A DNA stretch of 64,000 bases from Curvularia sp. ZM96 (Eukaryota > Ascomycota > Dothideomycetes > Pleosporales > Pleosporaceae). The translations under genes were made by a program, and so were the position numbers. Below, in pieces: positions 1 to 10,558 of the stretch (position 1 is the first letter of the stretch; the number at the start of each line of letters is the position of its first letter). The notes under the pieces are model-generated. The model searched no databases and was not told the origin of the DNA. It saw nothing but the letters and a program-made list of their open reading frames with translations. The stretch spans positions 806,001 through 870,000 of the forward strand of contig JAJGBQ010000004.1 in assembly GCA_022457065.1 (NCBI GenBank), read 5' to 3'.

Positions 1-1362
1 TCGGAATATCGGCGTACTAATGCGCCGCTATCCGGGAAGTTGGATAGGTATCTAGACGCGCTGGCCTACCAGGTCAGTGGAAATGTTGTCTGGAGTTTGA
101 ATTGTCCGCGGTATCATCCGGAGCACAGATACGATCCCAATGCAGGTGTTGAAGATTCATTGACGGTGGAGTCGCTAAAAGCACTGAGTCTCGATTGCGA
201 CGCTCGATTGGCCATCGAAGACAACGGAGACCGAGACGGCGGTGACTCGAACATATCAGCTCCCAACGGCGGACACTCCAGGCGCAGTTCAGCCGAGACT
301 TTTACCACGGTTTCTAGCGATGATATTTCATCATTTGATGACAGTGCATCTACCTCATCGTCTACATCCTCGTACTCTACAAGTTCGGAAACCAAGCAGA
401 CGACCTCCGTTAGTAACACTGGGAATACACATCTAGATGCAAGACACGCCCAGGCTCCCTACGATTACATCACCTCACTCCCTTCAAAAGGCGTACGAGA
501 TACTTTTATCGACGCGCTGAACATTTGGATCGATGTCCCCGAACCTATTGTGTCGCGTATCAAATCGCTAGGGAGCCGTCTACACGCCGCATCCCTCATG
601 CTTGACGATATCGAAGACGGGTCAAATCTTCGTCGCGGCCATCCAGCGACACATATCCTATTCGGCGTCGCCCAAACAATCAACTCAGGATGCTTCGAGA
701 TTCTGCAGGCCGTGACCGAAGCTCAGCAGCTCAGCGCTCTATCCTCTAAGAACACGGAAATCGTGCTTGAGCAACTTGCAGAGCTACATATTGGTCAGAG
801 CTACGATCTTTATTGGACACATCATGGCATCTGCCCGTCCGAACCGGAGTATCTAGACATGGTGAAGAAGAAAACAGGCGGTTTATTCCAACTATTGGCA
901 CGCTTACTCCTCGCAAACGGAGCTGCAGCGACCCGGGACAACTCATCACATGTCCAACCAGTCGACGACATCGAGAATCTGGTGTGCCTGATTGGCATAC
1001 AATTCCAGATCCGCGACGATTACCAGAACCTCCAGTCGTCAGAATACAGTGCGCAAAAGGGCTTCTGTGAGGACCTGGACGAGGGAAAGTTCTCGTTCCC
1101 GCTCGTCCACGCTTTGAACTCCTACCCACATGATACGCAACTGCGTGAGCTGCTCCAGCGGAGGCGTGATGTAGGATATCTATCGGATGCAGAGAAGCGG
1201 CTTGTACTGGAGCAGCTGAGACTTGCAGGCAGCATGGAGTATACACAGGGGACGCTGAAGAAGTTGCAGGGAGAGATATATGCGGGTGTTGAGAAGATAG
1301 AGAAAGAAATGGGGAGAGAGAATTGGATACTGAGGGCATTGTTGCAGAGGTTGGAAGTATAG
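1..1362 (+). CDS. Bifunctional terpene cyclase/prenyltransferase, 3' part
   Basis: C-terminal part of a chimeric fungal terpene synthase of the fusicoccadiene/ophiobolin F synthase type; the 5' part lies outside the window and the frame is open from base 1. The first ~40 visible residues (YQVSGNVVWSLNCPRYHP) match the end of a class I cyclase domain. A Ser/Thr-rich low-complexity linker follows (visible residues ~70-145). From ~150 on there is a type III GGPP-synthase-like prenyltransferase with first Asp-rich motif DDIEDGSNLRRG, second motif DDYQNL and a DEGKFSFP segment. Known enzymes of this architecture chain C5 units to GGPP or GFPP and cyclise them to a di- or sesterterpene hydrocarbon; chain length and product cannot be read here. 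No P450 or other tailoring gene follows on the right; any cluster would lie to the left. No intron is visible in this part. Confidence 0.92.
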   Translation, partial: SEYRRTNAPLSGKLDRYLDALAYQVSGNVVWSLNCPRYHPEHRYDPNAGVEDSLTVESLKALSLDCDARLAIEDNGDRDGGDSNISAPNGGHSRRSSAETFTTVSSDDISSFDDSASTSSSTSSYSTSSETKQTTSVSNTGNTHLDARHAQAPYDYITSLPSKGVRDTFIDALNIWIDVPEPIVSRIKSLGSRLHAASLMLDDIEDGSNLRRGHPATHILFGVAQTINSGCFEILQAVTEAQQLSALSSKNTEIVLEQLAELHIGQSYDLYWTHHGICPSEPEYLDMVKKKTGGLFQLLARLLLANGAAATRDNSSHVQPVDDIENLVCLIGIQFQIRDDYQNLQSSEYSAQKGFCEDLDEGKFSFPLVHALNSYPHDTQLRELLQRRRDVGYLSDAEKRLVLEQLRLAGSMEYTQGTLKKLQGEIYAGVEKIEKEMGRENWILRALLQRLEV

Positions 1363-1709
1363 ATAGAGAATGCGTAGAAGTGATGGTACTGCTGTGTATG
1401 TAGAGAGGCCTTGTGTTTAATACCTCGTACTGTTAGCGATTTGTAGTGTCTTTTCTCCATTATGTAGCTCTTATGACCTGCCATAACGATCTTTCTATCT
1501 CTACCCCTACGATCAACGGATTCTGCTCTGAAAGTGATCTGCGCCAACCTTAGGGTAATAGCGTCGTCAACTATGGGCCCACCTTTTCAGCCCCACCATG
1601 ATTCCCAGCAGGGATTCTGCAGCGATCCACTAGCGATCATAAACCTCATGCATGATTCCATGCACACCCTCGAATTGCACTCTGCGTTTTCCAAATTTCA
1701 TTGCCTCCC
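1363..1709. other. Intergenic, convergent 3' ends
   Basis: Lies between the 3' ends of the terpene synthase (+) and the Sec14-like gene (-). Short overlapping reading frames only; nothing recognisable. Confidence 0.6.
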
Positions 1710-2953
1710 TTAGTTCATCTCCACAAAAGCAACCTCCTGCCTCCTCTCCACCCCATTTTCCGTTCCCACAGCCATAAGACACTGCTTTCCCTCAGTGTCC
1801 CGCACGAACTTCACCGGTCCCTTAGGCAATCGCCTAGCTCCATTCTCAAGCCACGTCAGTGCCGCGCTGAGCGCCTCGTCAAGCACGGGCAATGCGCCAT
1901 GCTCAAATCCAAAGGACCCACCATACCGTGACGGAATGCTGTCATGCTCAATGACCTCGGCCATCTTATCTAGCGCTTCTTCGGCCGAAACGAAGACTAG
2001 CTTTGCCGCAGTCACAGGGTCGATCCAGCCTTTGATCCAGCCCCATATAGTCGGGAAGTACGATGGCGCGCCAACGACCTAGATACTTATCAGTATATGG
2101 TGAAAAAGCGTGCCAAAGGTGCCGTTTGGCTGGAGGCAAGAGACACATACCCACACTCGATCAATCACTTCAGGGTAGCTTGTCGCAAGTAGTTTGCTAA
2201 TATCCTGTGTGTACTTCCTCAGGCTCCAGGCCTGCTTCAGTCCAAATGTCGAGATGTCGACAATATACAAGCATGAAGAGATGGGGGTTGTGGCGCCCGC
2301 CATGGAGCACAGCGGCAATACAAATCTCGTCAGGGTATCGTGAGCGGTAAGTGCGCGTCTAACTTCATCCGCAGATCTTGAGTACCCTTTCATTCTCTGC
2401 GCATCAAGATGCGAAATATCGAAGAAGCAGATGGGAAGGCCTCGTTTGTCTCTTCGGCCCGTCCAGTGAGGATACTAGACACATGTCAATTAGGGTTGAA
2501 AAACTTGCTGTTAAGGCGGCATACGAGCTTCTTTGCTTCTTCATACTCCTGGATATCGATGGTGTCGTATCGCTGAATGATGTCGTGAGATTGGTGTAGC
2601 TTGCGTGCTTCCGCGAACTGGGCATATGCACCGTCCACGTCGAGTTTGCGCGCTCGTAGGAATCTCCTAGGAGCTTGTTAGCAAGCATTTGTCCAAGGTC
2701 CCTGGATAGAGCCGTACAATAAAGTAACATCGTCGTCGATACCGATATGATTGTCTAAATCAGCGGTATTTGAGCGATCGAGAAGACCAGCATCATGACA
2801 TTTCTCTTTCAACTGCTGGAATGCTTGTAGTTCTGCAGGCGTCAAAGTATCTTCAACACGATTTTGAACCTGCATGGGTCCGTTGTTGAGATGCTGTTGC
2901 AAAGTCATACTTTCTAGAGAGTCGTGACGCGCGGTGAGTACATAGCCAGCCAT
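1710..2953 (-). CDS. Sec14-like CRAL-TRIO phospholipid transfer protein
   Basis: Four exons rebuilt: 2953-2718, 2666-2525, 2474-2151, 2078-1710, giving 356 residues. The small introns (51, 50, 72 bp) have clean GT/AG ends and all junctions keep frame. An N-terminal CRAL-TRIO-N helix region contains RFLRARKLDVDGAYAQF (~79-95). The lipid-binding fold follows with GLPICFFDISHLD, VDISTFGL, YPEVIDRVWVVGAPSYF and the YGGSF gate-like motif near residue 266. Family role: exchange of phosphatidylinositol and phosphatidylcholine at Golgi/endosome membranes, tuning phosphoinositide signalling. The start chosen (MAGYVL) is the first ATG giving a family-like N-terminus; the frame is open upstream to 3046, so a longer N-terminus is possible. 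Fungi hold several Sec14 paralogues, so it need not be the essential one. Confidence 0.88.
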
Positions 2954-3402
2954 GTTCTTTATTGCTGTATTATTGCTGCTAATGCAAGCCAATGACGTGT
3001 ATGCATAACTTACAATAAAAAAATAAAGATACTTTTCTCGTGTCAATCACCCTTAGCTGCCGCAGCCCTCGGGATCCGCCGATGCTGATCTGCATTATGT
3101 ACGAGGATGACGGCATAATGAGCTACTTGGACACCAAGAACAGCGACTACATCTTGAGGGTGTAGACTCACGCAATAGCAAACTGTCGCGATCGTCTTTG
3201 AATGGAGGGATATTCGCCGCAGTAGCCCAGCGTAATTCCCGTATATTTCTGGGTTGAAGGTGAGCTTACTCTCTACGAGTAGGTGTAAGCAATGTCGCAT
3301 GCACTGACCACCTACAGTAGCGTACACTTTACACTTACTTTACACAGCATGATTGTTCAACTTTTGGATTTGTACCAAGATCGCTCATAAACAGCGCCAG
3401 CC
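2954..3402. other. Intergenic, 5' of Sec14-like gene
   Basis: Holds the presumed promoter of the leftward Sec14-like gene. A 94-codon open frame on the minus strand (3043-3327) has no recognisable domain and is not called. Confidence 0.5.
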
Positions 3403-4155
3403 ATGTCGAGCAAACCACCTGCGTGTTTCGGTCCTGGTCCTCAGCTCCTAGTCAAGCGGGCTCAAAAGTCCAATAGTTCTATCTCCACCAAGCAATTCAG
3501 CGGGAAGTGGACGCCGTCTTCTTCGTTCAGCGCAAACACATCAATCCCTCTGCCCATAGTAATCCAATCGCACATTCAGGGGGGTGGCAGTTGATTCATT
3601 ATAAGCCGCATTCTGGGGTGCTCGCTAACCGAAGCTTGTATACGCATGAGCGAAGAAGCGCGCGACAACTCGATGATAACTTTCAAATTACCTTAGTGAG
3701 CTACGGGCTATCCAACCTCCAGAGACTGCCTATATTAAATCTTGCATTGGCGGCTTAGCTTACGTTATCGTCTGAACAACGACATTCCTTGCGGTCCTTT
3801 TACCTCAGTGTCTGAGTTTCATGATTTCCTTGTCACGCCCGTCAAACGATGTCCGCATCCCGAGCTTGCCGACCTTCACCATCAACAACTAGCAGATTGT
3901 CGGAAGGTTATGTTCAGTTACGCAGATCTTTTTGGGGGCCGTATTTTCGCTGAACCGTCTACTGGAAAGATCACCGAGATTATTGATTGGGAAATGGCTG
4001 GCTGGTGGCCAGAGTATGGGGAGTATGCTGAATCTTTGGTTGGGGATAGATGCATGCAATGGTGGAAAGAAGTTTTAGTAAAAGTCTTCGGGTCAGTATC
4101 CGGCAGAACTACGAATTGTTCCTGCAGCTTTAGGCAGACTTCAACCAGACGCTAA
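3403..4155 (+). pseudogene. Broken phosphotransferase (APH/choline kinase fold) relic
   Basis: Pieces of an aminoglycoside-phosphotransferase-like protein appear in order but in different frames. They are FGPGPQLLVKRAQ (from ~3427) for the N-lobe, NTSIPLPIVIQSHI (~3530), SELRAIQPPETAYIKSCIGG (~3700-3755), and then, from ~3768, RLNNDIPCGPFTSVSEFHDF. The rest runs as one frame to 4155 and includes IIDWEMAGWWPEYGEY. At least three frameshifts break it. The catalytic HxDLxxxN region reads SYADLFGGRIF: the His is Tyr (a C-to-T change) and the distal Asn is absent, so the enzyme would be dead even if the frames were repaired. In fungi such proteins are a large, mostly uncharacterised family. A hairpin-like inverted repeat and an AT-rich tract follow directly. 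I infer decay, perhaps helped by repeat-induced point mutation. Confidence 0.75.
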
Positions 4156-4595
4156 TTGTAGCGAGCTAGGTGACATGGATAATAGCTTAACTAGCTCGCT
4201 CTGAACTTTTAAAGTACTTAACAGTTAGTAGGTTTATCACAGTAAAGTCAACTAATTAACAAAGTAATAACTTAGTTTAAAATATTTTTAGTATTAAGTA
4301 AAAGTATAATCTTAGTAGCTTAGTTGTAGTAGTTATATAGAGTTGATGAGATTGTTTAGTAATTTAAAGTTTTGACGTTTACTGCATAACCGTCACCCGT
4401 AGCGGCGAGCAAACTCCCCGCGCACGTCGAAACGGCGTGGGCCGCGGGCACATGCGCAAACGTCGAGTCGAAGCCACTCTGCTTTGACCTTTCTTTCACG
4501 CTATGATCTAGACACTGCACACCTGCGCCCACGTTCCTTTTCCCGCGCCCTCATTTTTTGTTTTTCTTTTGCTCGGCCAGGCTGCATGCGCCGCA
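4156..4595. other. AT-rich degenerate tract and AFG1 promoter
   Basis: Bases ~4200-4380 are strikingly AT-rich (TTA/TAA/TAG runs), unlike the ~50% GC around them. The composition returns abruptly to GC-rich at ~4390, where the promoter of the AFG1-like gene must lie. Low GC next to a pseudogene fits a remnant of a repeat that suffered RIP. Confidence 0.55.
4160..4200. repeat. Perfect 10-bp inverted repeat, 21-nt loop
   Basis: AGCGAGCTAG at 4160-4169 and CTAGCTCGCT at 4191-4200 are exact reverse complements. They sit just behind the phosphotransferase relic and in front of the AT-rich tract. It could be a transcript-end hairpin or one end of a small decayed element; no second copy was seen in the window. 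Confidence 0.7.
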
Positions 4596-6394
4596 ATGTC
4601 GAAAATGACATCATGTGAGGCTCTGCGAGGGTTGAGGACCCTTTCGCGGTGCGCTGGCCCGATGCCGAAACGGACTGTGGTCGCACGACCATTCGCAGGC
4701 AGCGGGAGGAGGGCGATATGCATAGGGTGCTCGAGGAGTGTGCAGGCGAGGAGAACAACGCCAGGGCTATTGTTTGCGCCGGTGGGACGCAGAGGGTATG
4801 CGCAAGCGGCACGAGAGTGTACTGGCAGCGACATTCCCCGAATTTCTCGAACCCAAGACTGATGATTCTGAGCAGTTTCGCTTGAAGATATAGACAGGCA
4901 CCATGGGCCCATGGCCGAGTACGATGCGCGCGTCGAATCCGGCCGGCTGCGAGACGACGAGCACCAGCGAAATATTATCAAGAACCTGCAAGACCTGCAC
5001 GATATGTTGGCAAACTACGAGCAACCTCCGGTTCAGCAGCCCACGATTGATTCTCTCCAGCCGCCCAAGAAAGGCTTGTTCTCCTTTCTATCCTCGTCGA
5101 AGCCGACTGGATCGTCGTTACCACCGATACCTGAAACGCTGCCCAAAGGTATATACATGTTTGGAGACGTAGGCAGCGGAAAGACCATGATGATGGATCT
5201 GTTCTACGACACTTTGCCGCCGAATATCACGAAAAAGACAAGAATACATTTCCACGCTTTCATGCAGAGTGTACACAAGGACCTGCACAAGATGAAGATG
5301 GTGCATGGAAATGACATTGATGGTATACCGTTTGTAGCAGCAGGGATAGCAGAGCGCTCGTCGGTGCTGTGCTTTGACGAGTTTCAATGCACAGATGTTG
5401 CGGACGCCATGATTCTCAGAAGGCTCATGGAGGGTTTGATGGCACACGGCACGGTGATTGTGACTACGTCTAACAGGCATCCCGACGACCTGTACAAGAA
5501 CGGGATTCAACGCGAATCGTTTATTCCGTGCATCAACCTCCTCAAGACGCGCCTGACGGTGCTGAATCTCGACTCGACGACGGATTACCGCAAGATTCCA
5601 CGGCCACCATCTGGGGTTTACCACCACCCCTTGGACGCATCCGCGCAGACTCACGTTGAGCGATGGTTCCGATTTCTGGGCGACTTTGACAAGGACCCGC
5701 CGCACTCTGCTGTGCATGAGGTCTGGGGCAGGGAGATTCATGTACCCAAGGCCAGCGGCAAGTGCGCAGTGTTTAGCTTTGACGACATCATCGGACGTGC
5801 TACAGGCGCTGCCGACTACCTGGAACTCACCCGGCAATACGAGGCATTTATCATCACGGGAGTACCGGGGATGAACTACCGGAGTCGAGATCTAGCGAGG
5901 CGATTCATCACTTTTATTGACGCAGTGTATGAGTCAAGGGTGAGTGGAGAGAGAAGCGTGGGGAACAAGTAGAAAGAGTTGCTAACGAGACACGACAGGC
6001 CAAGTTGGTCATGACGACGGCGGTGCCTCTGACAGCACTGTTCCTCGACCAAGGGGAGCTCAACGACGCCGTCGAGGCAACGAAGAAGGCTGGAGAACTC
6101 CCCGGCTCAGCATCTCAAAAGTTGAACAAGGATGAGGACGATGGCGAGGCCGTTTCGGACGTGATGCGCAACCTCATGGACGACTTGGGCATGAACATGG
6201 ACATGCTCAAGAACTCGTCCATCTTTAGCGGCGACGAGGAGCGGTTTGCCTTTGCACGGGCACTGTCTCGGTTAAGCGAGATGGGGAGCCAGGAGTGGGT
6301 CGATAGAGGGCTGGGGCTGGAGAAGCGGGGCGGCAAGGGCGAGATGGAGGGATGGCAAAGGGTGCGGTCAAGGTGGAGGGAGGATAGCATGTAG
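4596..6394 (+). CDS. AFG1: AFG1/LACE1-family mitochondrial ATPase
   Basis: Three exons, 4596-4816, 4898-5939 and 5999-6394 (introns 81 and 59 bp), give 552 residues. The N-terminus is basic and rich in R, S and A, ending GRRGYAQAARE, as expected of a matrix-targeting presequence. After the first junction comes the family signature GPMAEYDARVESGRLRDDEHQ. Walker A is GDVGSGKT (~163-170), followed by an inserted-linker type P-loop region, Walker B VLCFDEFQCTDVADA, and the sensor TTSNRHPDDLY. The last exon holds the C-terminal AAVPLTALF-like segment and an acidic tail. Family role: inner-membrane-associated ATPase that helps turnover of mitochondrially encoded subunits such as cytochrome oxidase components. 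The first donor (GTGTAC) is unusual but is the one that restores frame and family wording. A second in-frame ATG lies at 4605. Confidence 0.9.
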
Positions 6395-7594
6395 AGTCAT
6401 GGAAGAGCGCAGGAATGATGTCGTTGTCCAAGAGGTGATGCCGAGCTTTTTTCCTTGGTTGGTGGTGTGCACGAGTCGTTGCCGTTGTATGTTGGTTGAT
6501 ACAGGATGCAAGCGAGGGCAACGTGGTGCTGGGCACGCTCCTGGGATGCAGAAGAGACATGTCGATCATGGCACGACGGTTGAACAATGTGACATGGGTC
6601 GACGACGGGCGGTATCAGTATTAGTACCCGGACATGCACATCCATACATGCACAGAATAGGGCCGCAAAACACCGACATGAGGCCTAATGAAATGGGATA
6701 TGCGATATGACGATATGGAGGTGGGGCGCAACAACGACAACAACAGCCATTGCAACTGCAGCGACATGGACATGTACAAGCAAACCGCGGAGCGTGTGGA
6801 GACGAGTCGTTTGAGTTGCTGCTTGGAATGCAGATTCTTGCATGGCGGACAGCACGTGGTGTAGGCCAGAGGGCGCTTGGGTGCGGCGTGCAGGTAGCGC
6901 GGGATGGCGTGCTGGCTAGGATGTGGCGGTGCGTGTAGGAGTGTATGGCGCCATGTATCTCTTAGCATGTGTATATATGTATACCGAGTACCAAGTACAT
7001 TTATGTGTATTATGTATCCCCACACGCACTGGTGTGCCGTCTGTACAGAGATGGATGCACGCCGATTCAGGCTAGCGCGCTGGACCCTGGCTGCTCCCCA
7101 CGCCTTAGGCGGTGAGCACTGCCGGCAGCCAATCAGCAGCCAAACACCGGAGGATCCGGGGTCACGAGGCTGGGCGGTGCGTCATTGTGCCGAACGGACA
7201 GCCGCGATATGCTTTGCCTCACACACGCCCAACCCAACCACGCGCTTTGTCCTCGACCGACCACATGCCAGAAACGGGGACATGGACTCCTCCCCACTCG
7301 CGTCAGCTGTCTTATCGCCGTAGCCGCACCATCCTCGACTATCGTTTTATGCGGCCTGTCTAGGGGGTGGAGAAAAAAAGTCCTCGTGAGACGCGTGCTC
7401 ACCAAACTAGTCATTTTGGTACTCTTACCACCGGGGGCATGTGTTGATATAGTCTGTCCGCCAGGCTGCTATTTTTCTCTTCCTCTTCTTTTCTTCTTTC
7501 TTGCTCAGTAGACTCGGTTTGTTTGTTGGCCTCCCTCCCCCATTCCTATCTCTGCCCCGCAAAGGCATCGAGTCCGCCAGGCCAGCAGCCCGCC
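6395..7594. other. Intergenic, 1.2 kb, 5' of MFS gene
   Basis: No gene recognised; several overlapping frames on both strands look like chance. A pyrimidine-rich run at 7470-7508 ending CTTGCTCAG precedes the MFS start and is typical of fungal core promoters, or could be the end of a 5'UTR intron. Confidence 0.5.
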
Positions 7595-9932
7595 ATGGTC
7601 AAGTTTACTCCGTGGCGCAAGACGCAGAAGCAAGAGGAAAGCGGTGCTAGCTCCACAGCGACCGCTGCCCAGGAGACAGATGCCCCGCGTCGCAGGTGGA
7701 ATCTGGGGATCCTGAGCGACCCGGAGACGGACGAAGTGCCCGGTATGCTCCCTCCACCTGGTTCCCTGTCCTTGCCAATCCAACTGACACGCGCCTGCCC
7801 CGCCCACAGGCTCCGTTATCCTCCTCTCCCGCACTCACAACCGCAATGAGCCTCTGGGTCTCCAGCACGCCCATGCACGCACCTCGGCCTCGTCGCTGCC
7901 TACGACCCCGCGTCCACAGCCCCAGCGCACCATTTCCCATGGCTCCCGCCAGTCGTCGCGTTCGCGCCGCCAGGAGAAGAAACGCACCAAGGATGGCCGC
8001 TTCATCCTCGAGCCCCAGCCAGAAGACTCGGCAAACGACCCCCTCAATTGGAAACAGCTGCGCCGTGACCTTGCCCTGCTCTCCCTCGGCTTCTACTGCA
8101 TGGTCGGAGGTGGCATGACGCCCCTGCTGGCCGCCGGATTTCAAGATGTCGCCGAAACCTACGATGTCACGATACCACAGGTTGCTCTCACGACCGGCCT
8201 GTACATGCTGGGTCTCGGTCTGGGAAGTGTGGTTGCTTCGCCCACAGCCATCCTGTTTGGAAAGCGACCAGTTTATCTAGGCGCCATCATCTTGTTTACC
8301 ATTTCGTCGGTATGGTGTGCCTTGTCGCCCAATTACGCCTCGCTGGTTATTGCTCGTATCGTTCAGGGCTTCGCTGTCTCGCCCGTCGAGTGTCTGCCCA
8401 GCGCCACTATTGCTGAGATCTTTTTCCTCCATGAGCGAGCATACCGCCTTGGTATCTACACGCTGCTGCTGCTCGGCGGCAAGAACCTGATCCCACTTGT
8501 GAGCGCCGCTATCGTGCAGTCGCTGGGCTGGAGATGGGTCTTTTGGATTACAGCCATTATTGTCGGCTTCTGTTTCTTCCTCATCTTCTTCTTTGTCCCG
8601 GAGACCTTCTGGGATAGAGCACCAAGACCGGCCAAACGACACAATCGCGCTCGCAGCAAGAGTCCTGGCAAACATCATAGCCACTTCCACCTGCCGAACA
8701 TGCACCACAAGAAGCCTGCAGAAGACCAGCAAGGACTGCAACCATCCGTGCCCGCGACGCCAAAGGGTCAAACTCCCATGGCAACACCGCTAGCCGCGCC
8801 TGGAGAGCACCCGAAACGCCACAAAAATGTCCACGTCGGATTTGCGGAACCGGAGCCTGAGGAGAAGACGCACAATGTCAATGTCGATGAGGACGTACGC
8901 CATGCCAGTGCTCCGCCAACACCCCATTCCCTAATGAGTGTTCACTCTACTCCCAACGAGACACAGGCGCAAGACTATTTTGGCCAAGTTCCCGCGGTTG
9001 TCCAAGCGGATCCAGAGAAACAGGACCTTCGTGCCGAAGGTGCCCTTCCGCCATCAGACTCCGCAACTGATACCGATGGGGTCTCGGAGCAATTTTCTAT
9101 TCACTACACCGACTACTATCGCGACGCTCCGCCAAAGTCGTACCGTGAGTCTCTCAAGCCATGGAACGGCCGTCTTGCCAAGGACAAATGGCTTCGAGTG
9201 GCAATCCGGCCATTCATCCTGTTTGCCTACCCCGCCGTGCTTTGGTCGTCGCTTGTGTACGCGCTTGCAGTCGGCTGGCTCATTGTGCTGTCCGAATCAG
9301 TTGCACACATCTATCGGGATACTTCGTACAACTTCACTCCGCTCCAGGTCGGTCTCGTTTACATTTCTCCCTTTGTCGGTGGTGTCCTCGGAACCGCTGT
9401 AGCCGGCCGTGTTTCGGATCTTGTCGTGCGCTTTATGGCCCGCAAAAACGACGGCGTGTACGAGCCTGAATTCCGTCTCCTCATGGCCGTACCCATTGCC
9501 ATCAGTACCGTCATCGGACTCATGGGCTTTGGCTGGAGTGCTGAAGAGAAGGACAAGTGGATTGTGCCCACCGTCTTTTTCGGCGTCATTAGCTTTGGAT
9601 GCTCGCTCGCTAGTACTACGGCTATTACTTTTGTTGTCGACAGTTATCGCATGTATGCCGGCGAGGCGCTCGTCACGCTCAACTTTTCAAAGAGTAAGTT
9701 TAGTCATTCACCCTCGTTGACCAGATACTAACTTGCCCGTCTAGACGTTCTCCACGGCTTCATCTTCTCCCTCTTCTTCCCCCACTGGCTCGAGTCTAGC
9801 GGTAGCAAGAACACCTTCCTAGCCATTGGCGGTATTCAGCTTGGTTGCATGCTTTTTTCCATTCCCATGTATATATATGGTAAGAGGGCAAGAATGTGGA
9901 CGGTGAGGAAGAATTTGATGGAGAAGTTTTAG
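7595..9932 (+). CDS. Major facilitator superfamily transporter, HOL1-like (DHA1)
   Basis: Three exons, 7595-7742, 7810-9693 and 9745-9932, encode 739 residues. The cytosolic N-terminus (~150 residues) is rich in Ser, Arg and Gln and ends DPLNWKQLRRDLALL, a wording common in DHA1 transporters. Twelve membrane segments can be drawn in two blocks of six: the first includes GLYMLGLGLGSVVASP and ARIVQGFAVSPVECLPSATI, the second begins IRPFILFAYPAVLWSSL. They are split by a very long cytosolic loop (~230 residues) with a His/Lys-rich stretch (HHSHFHLPNMHHKK), TP/SP sites and acidic patches. Related fungal proteins (HOL1 branch) move cations, polyamines or small organic molecules at the plasma membrane; the substrate here is not deducible. 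The loop looks like a regulatory or metal-binding platform, which is inference. Confidence 0.87.
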
Positions 9933-10558
9933 AGAGAGTAGAGCATAGACGATGAGTGGGGATGTTTAATGCATTACAAGGCGTTTTCTTTCTTTTTGGG
10001 TGGGTAGTATAGACATGTTATGACAAATGTCTGGGAGTTTTTGGTAATGGAATGGAATGAAATGACATGACGTATGATCAGTCAATATAAGGAATATGTT
10101 TTAACTTGCTATGAGAGGTGATGGGTTGTTTTTGACGGATAGCTCATACTTCGGATTCGTGAGAATGGAAAGAGTGAGAGAAAAGCATGATTTGTGCGGT
10201 AGACCTCGCCTACCTACGCGATCTTTTTACTTTTTTTTCTCATAATGATGCGTGTTTGGTGTGGCATGACCCTTCTTTTCGAGCTAATAGGAGACAGAAG
10301 ACGGGGTTATTTATGATGGAGTAGTTATCTGTTTTCCAGAAGCTAAGAAGTAACTCATACGTAGCCAGAATCTAGATTCCAACCATGTTGTAACTTGTAG
10401 ACTCAAGTGGAAGCGAGAGAGAGAGATCAAAGAATATATAGTCTTTTTGTTTTTGCGAAACATGGCACAAGTCTATTTTCGAGGCTGGTTGAAAAGATAC
10501 ACACACGCTCAGAAATCTTGATGTACAAATGTTAATCCAATCTCTCTCTCGTTCTGAT
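9933..10558. other. Intergenic, convergent 3' ends
   Basis: Between the MFS (+) and DHODH (-) stop codons. AT-rich with T-runs, no gene recognised. Confidence 0.6.

Noticed and set aside
746..1339. 197-codon frame opposite the prenyltransferase domain
   Set aside because: Antisense to a confident domain; composition is a reflection of it.
3043..3327. 94-codon minus-strand frame upstream of the Sec14-like gene
   Set aside because: No domain, lies in a likely promoter, and no splice partner was found.
5118..5837. 239-codon frame opposite the AFG1-like gene
   Set aside because: Overlaps the ATPase core on the other strand and has no recognisable domain.
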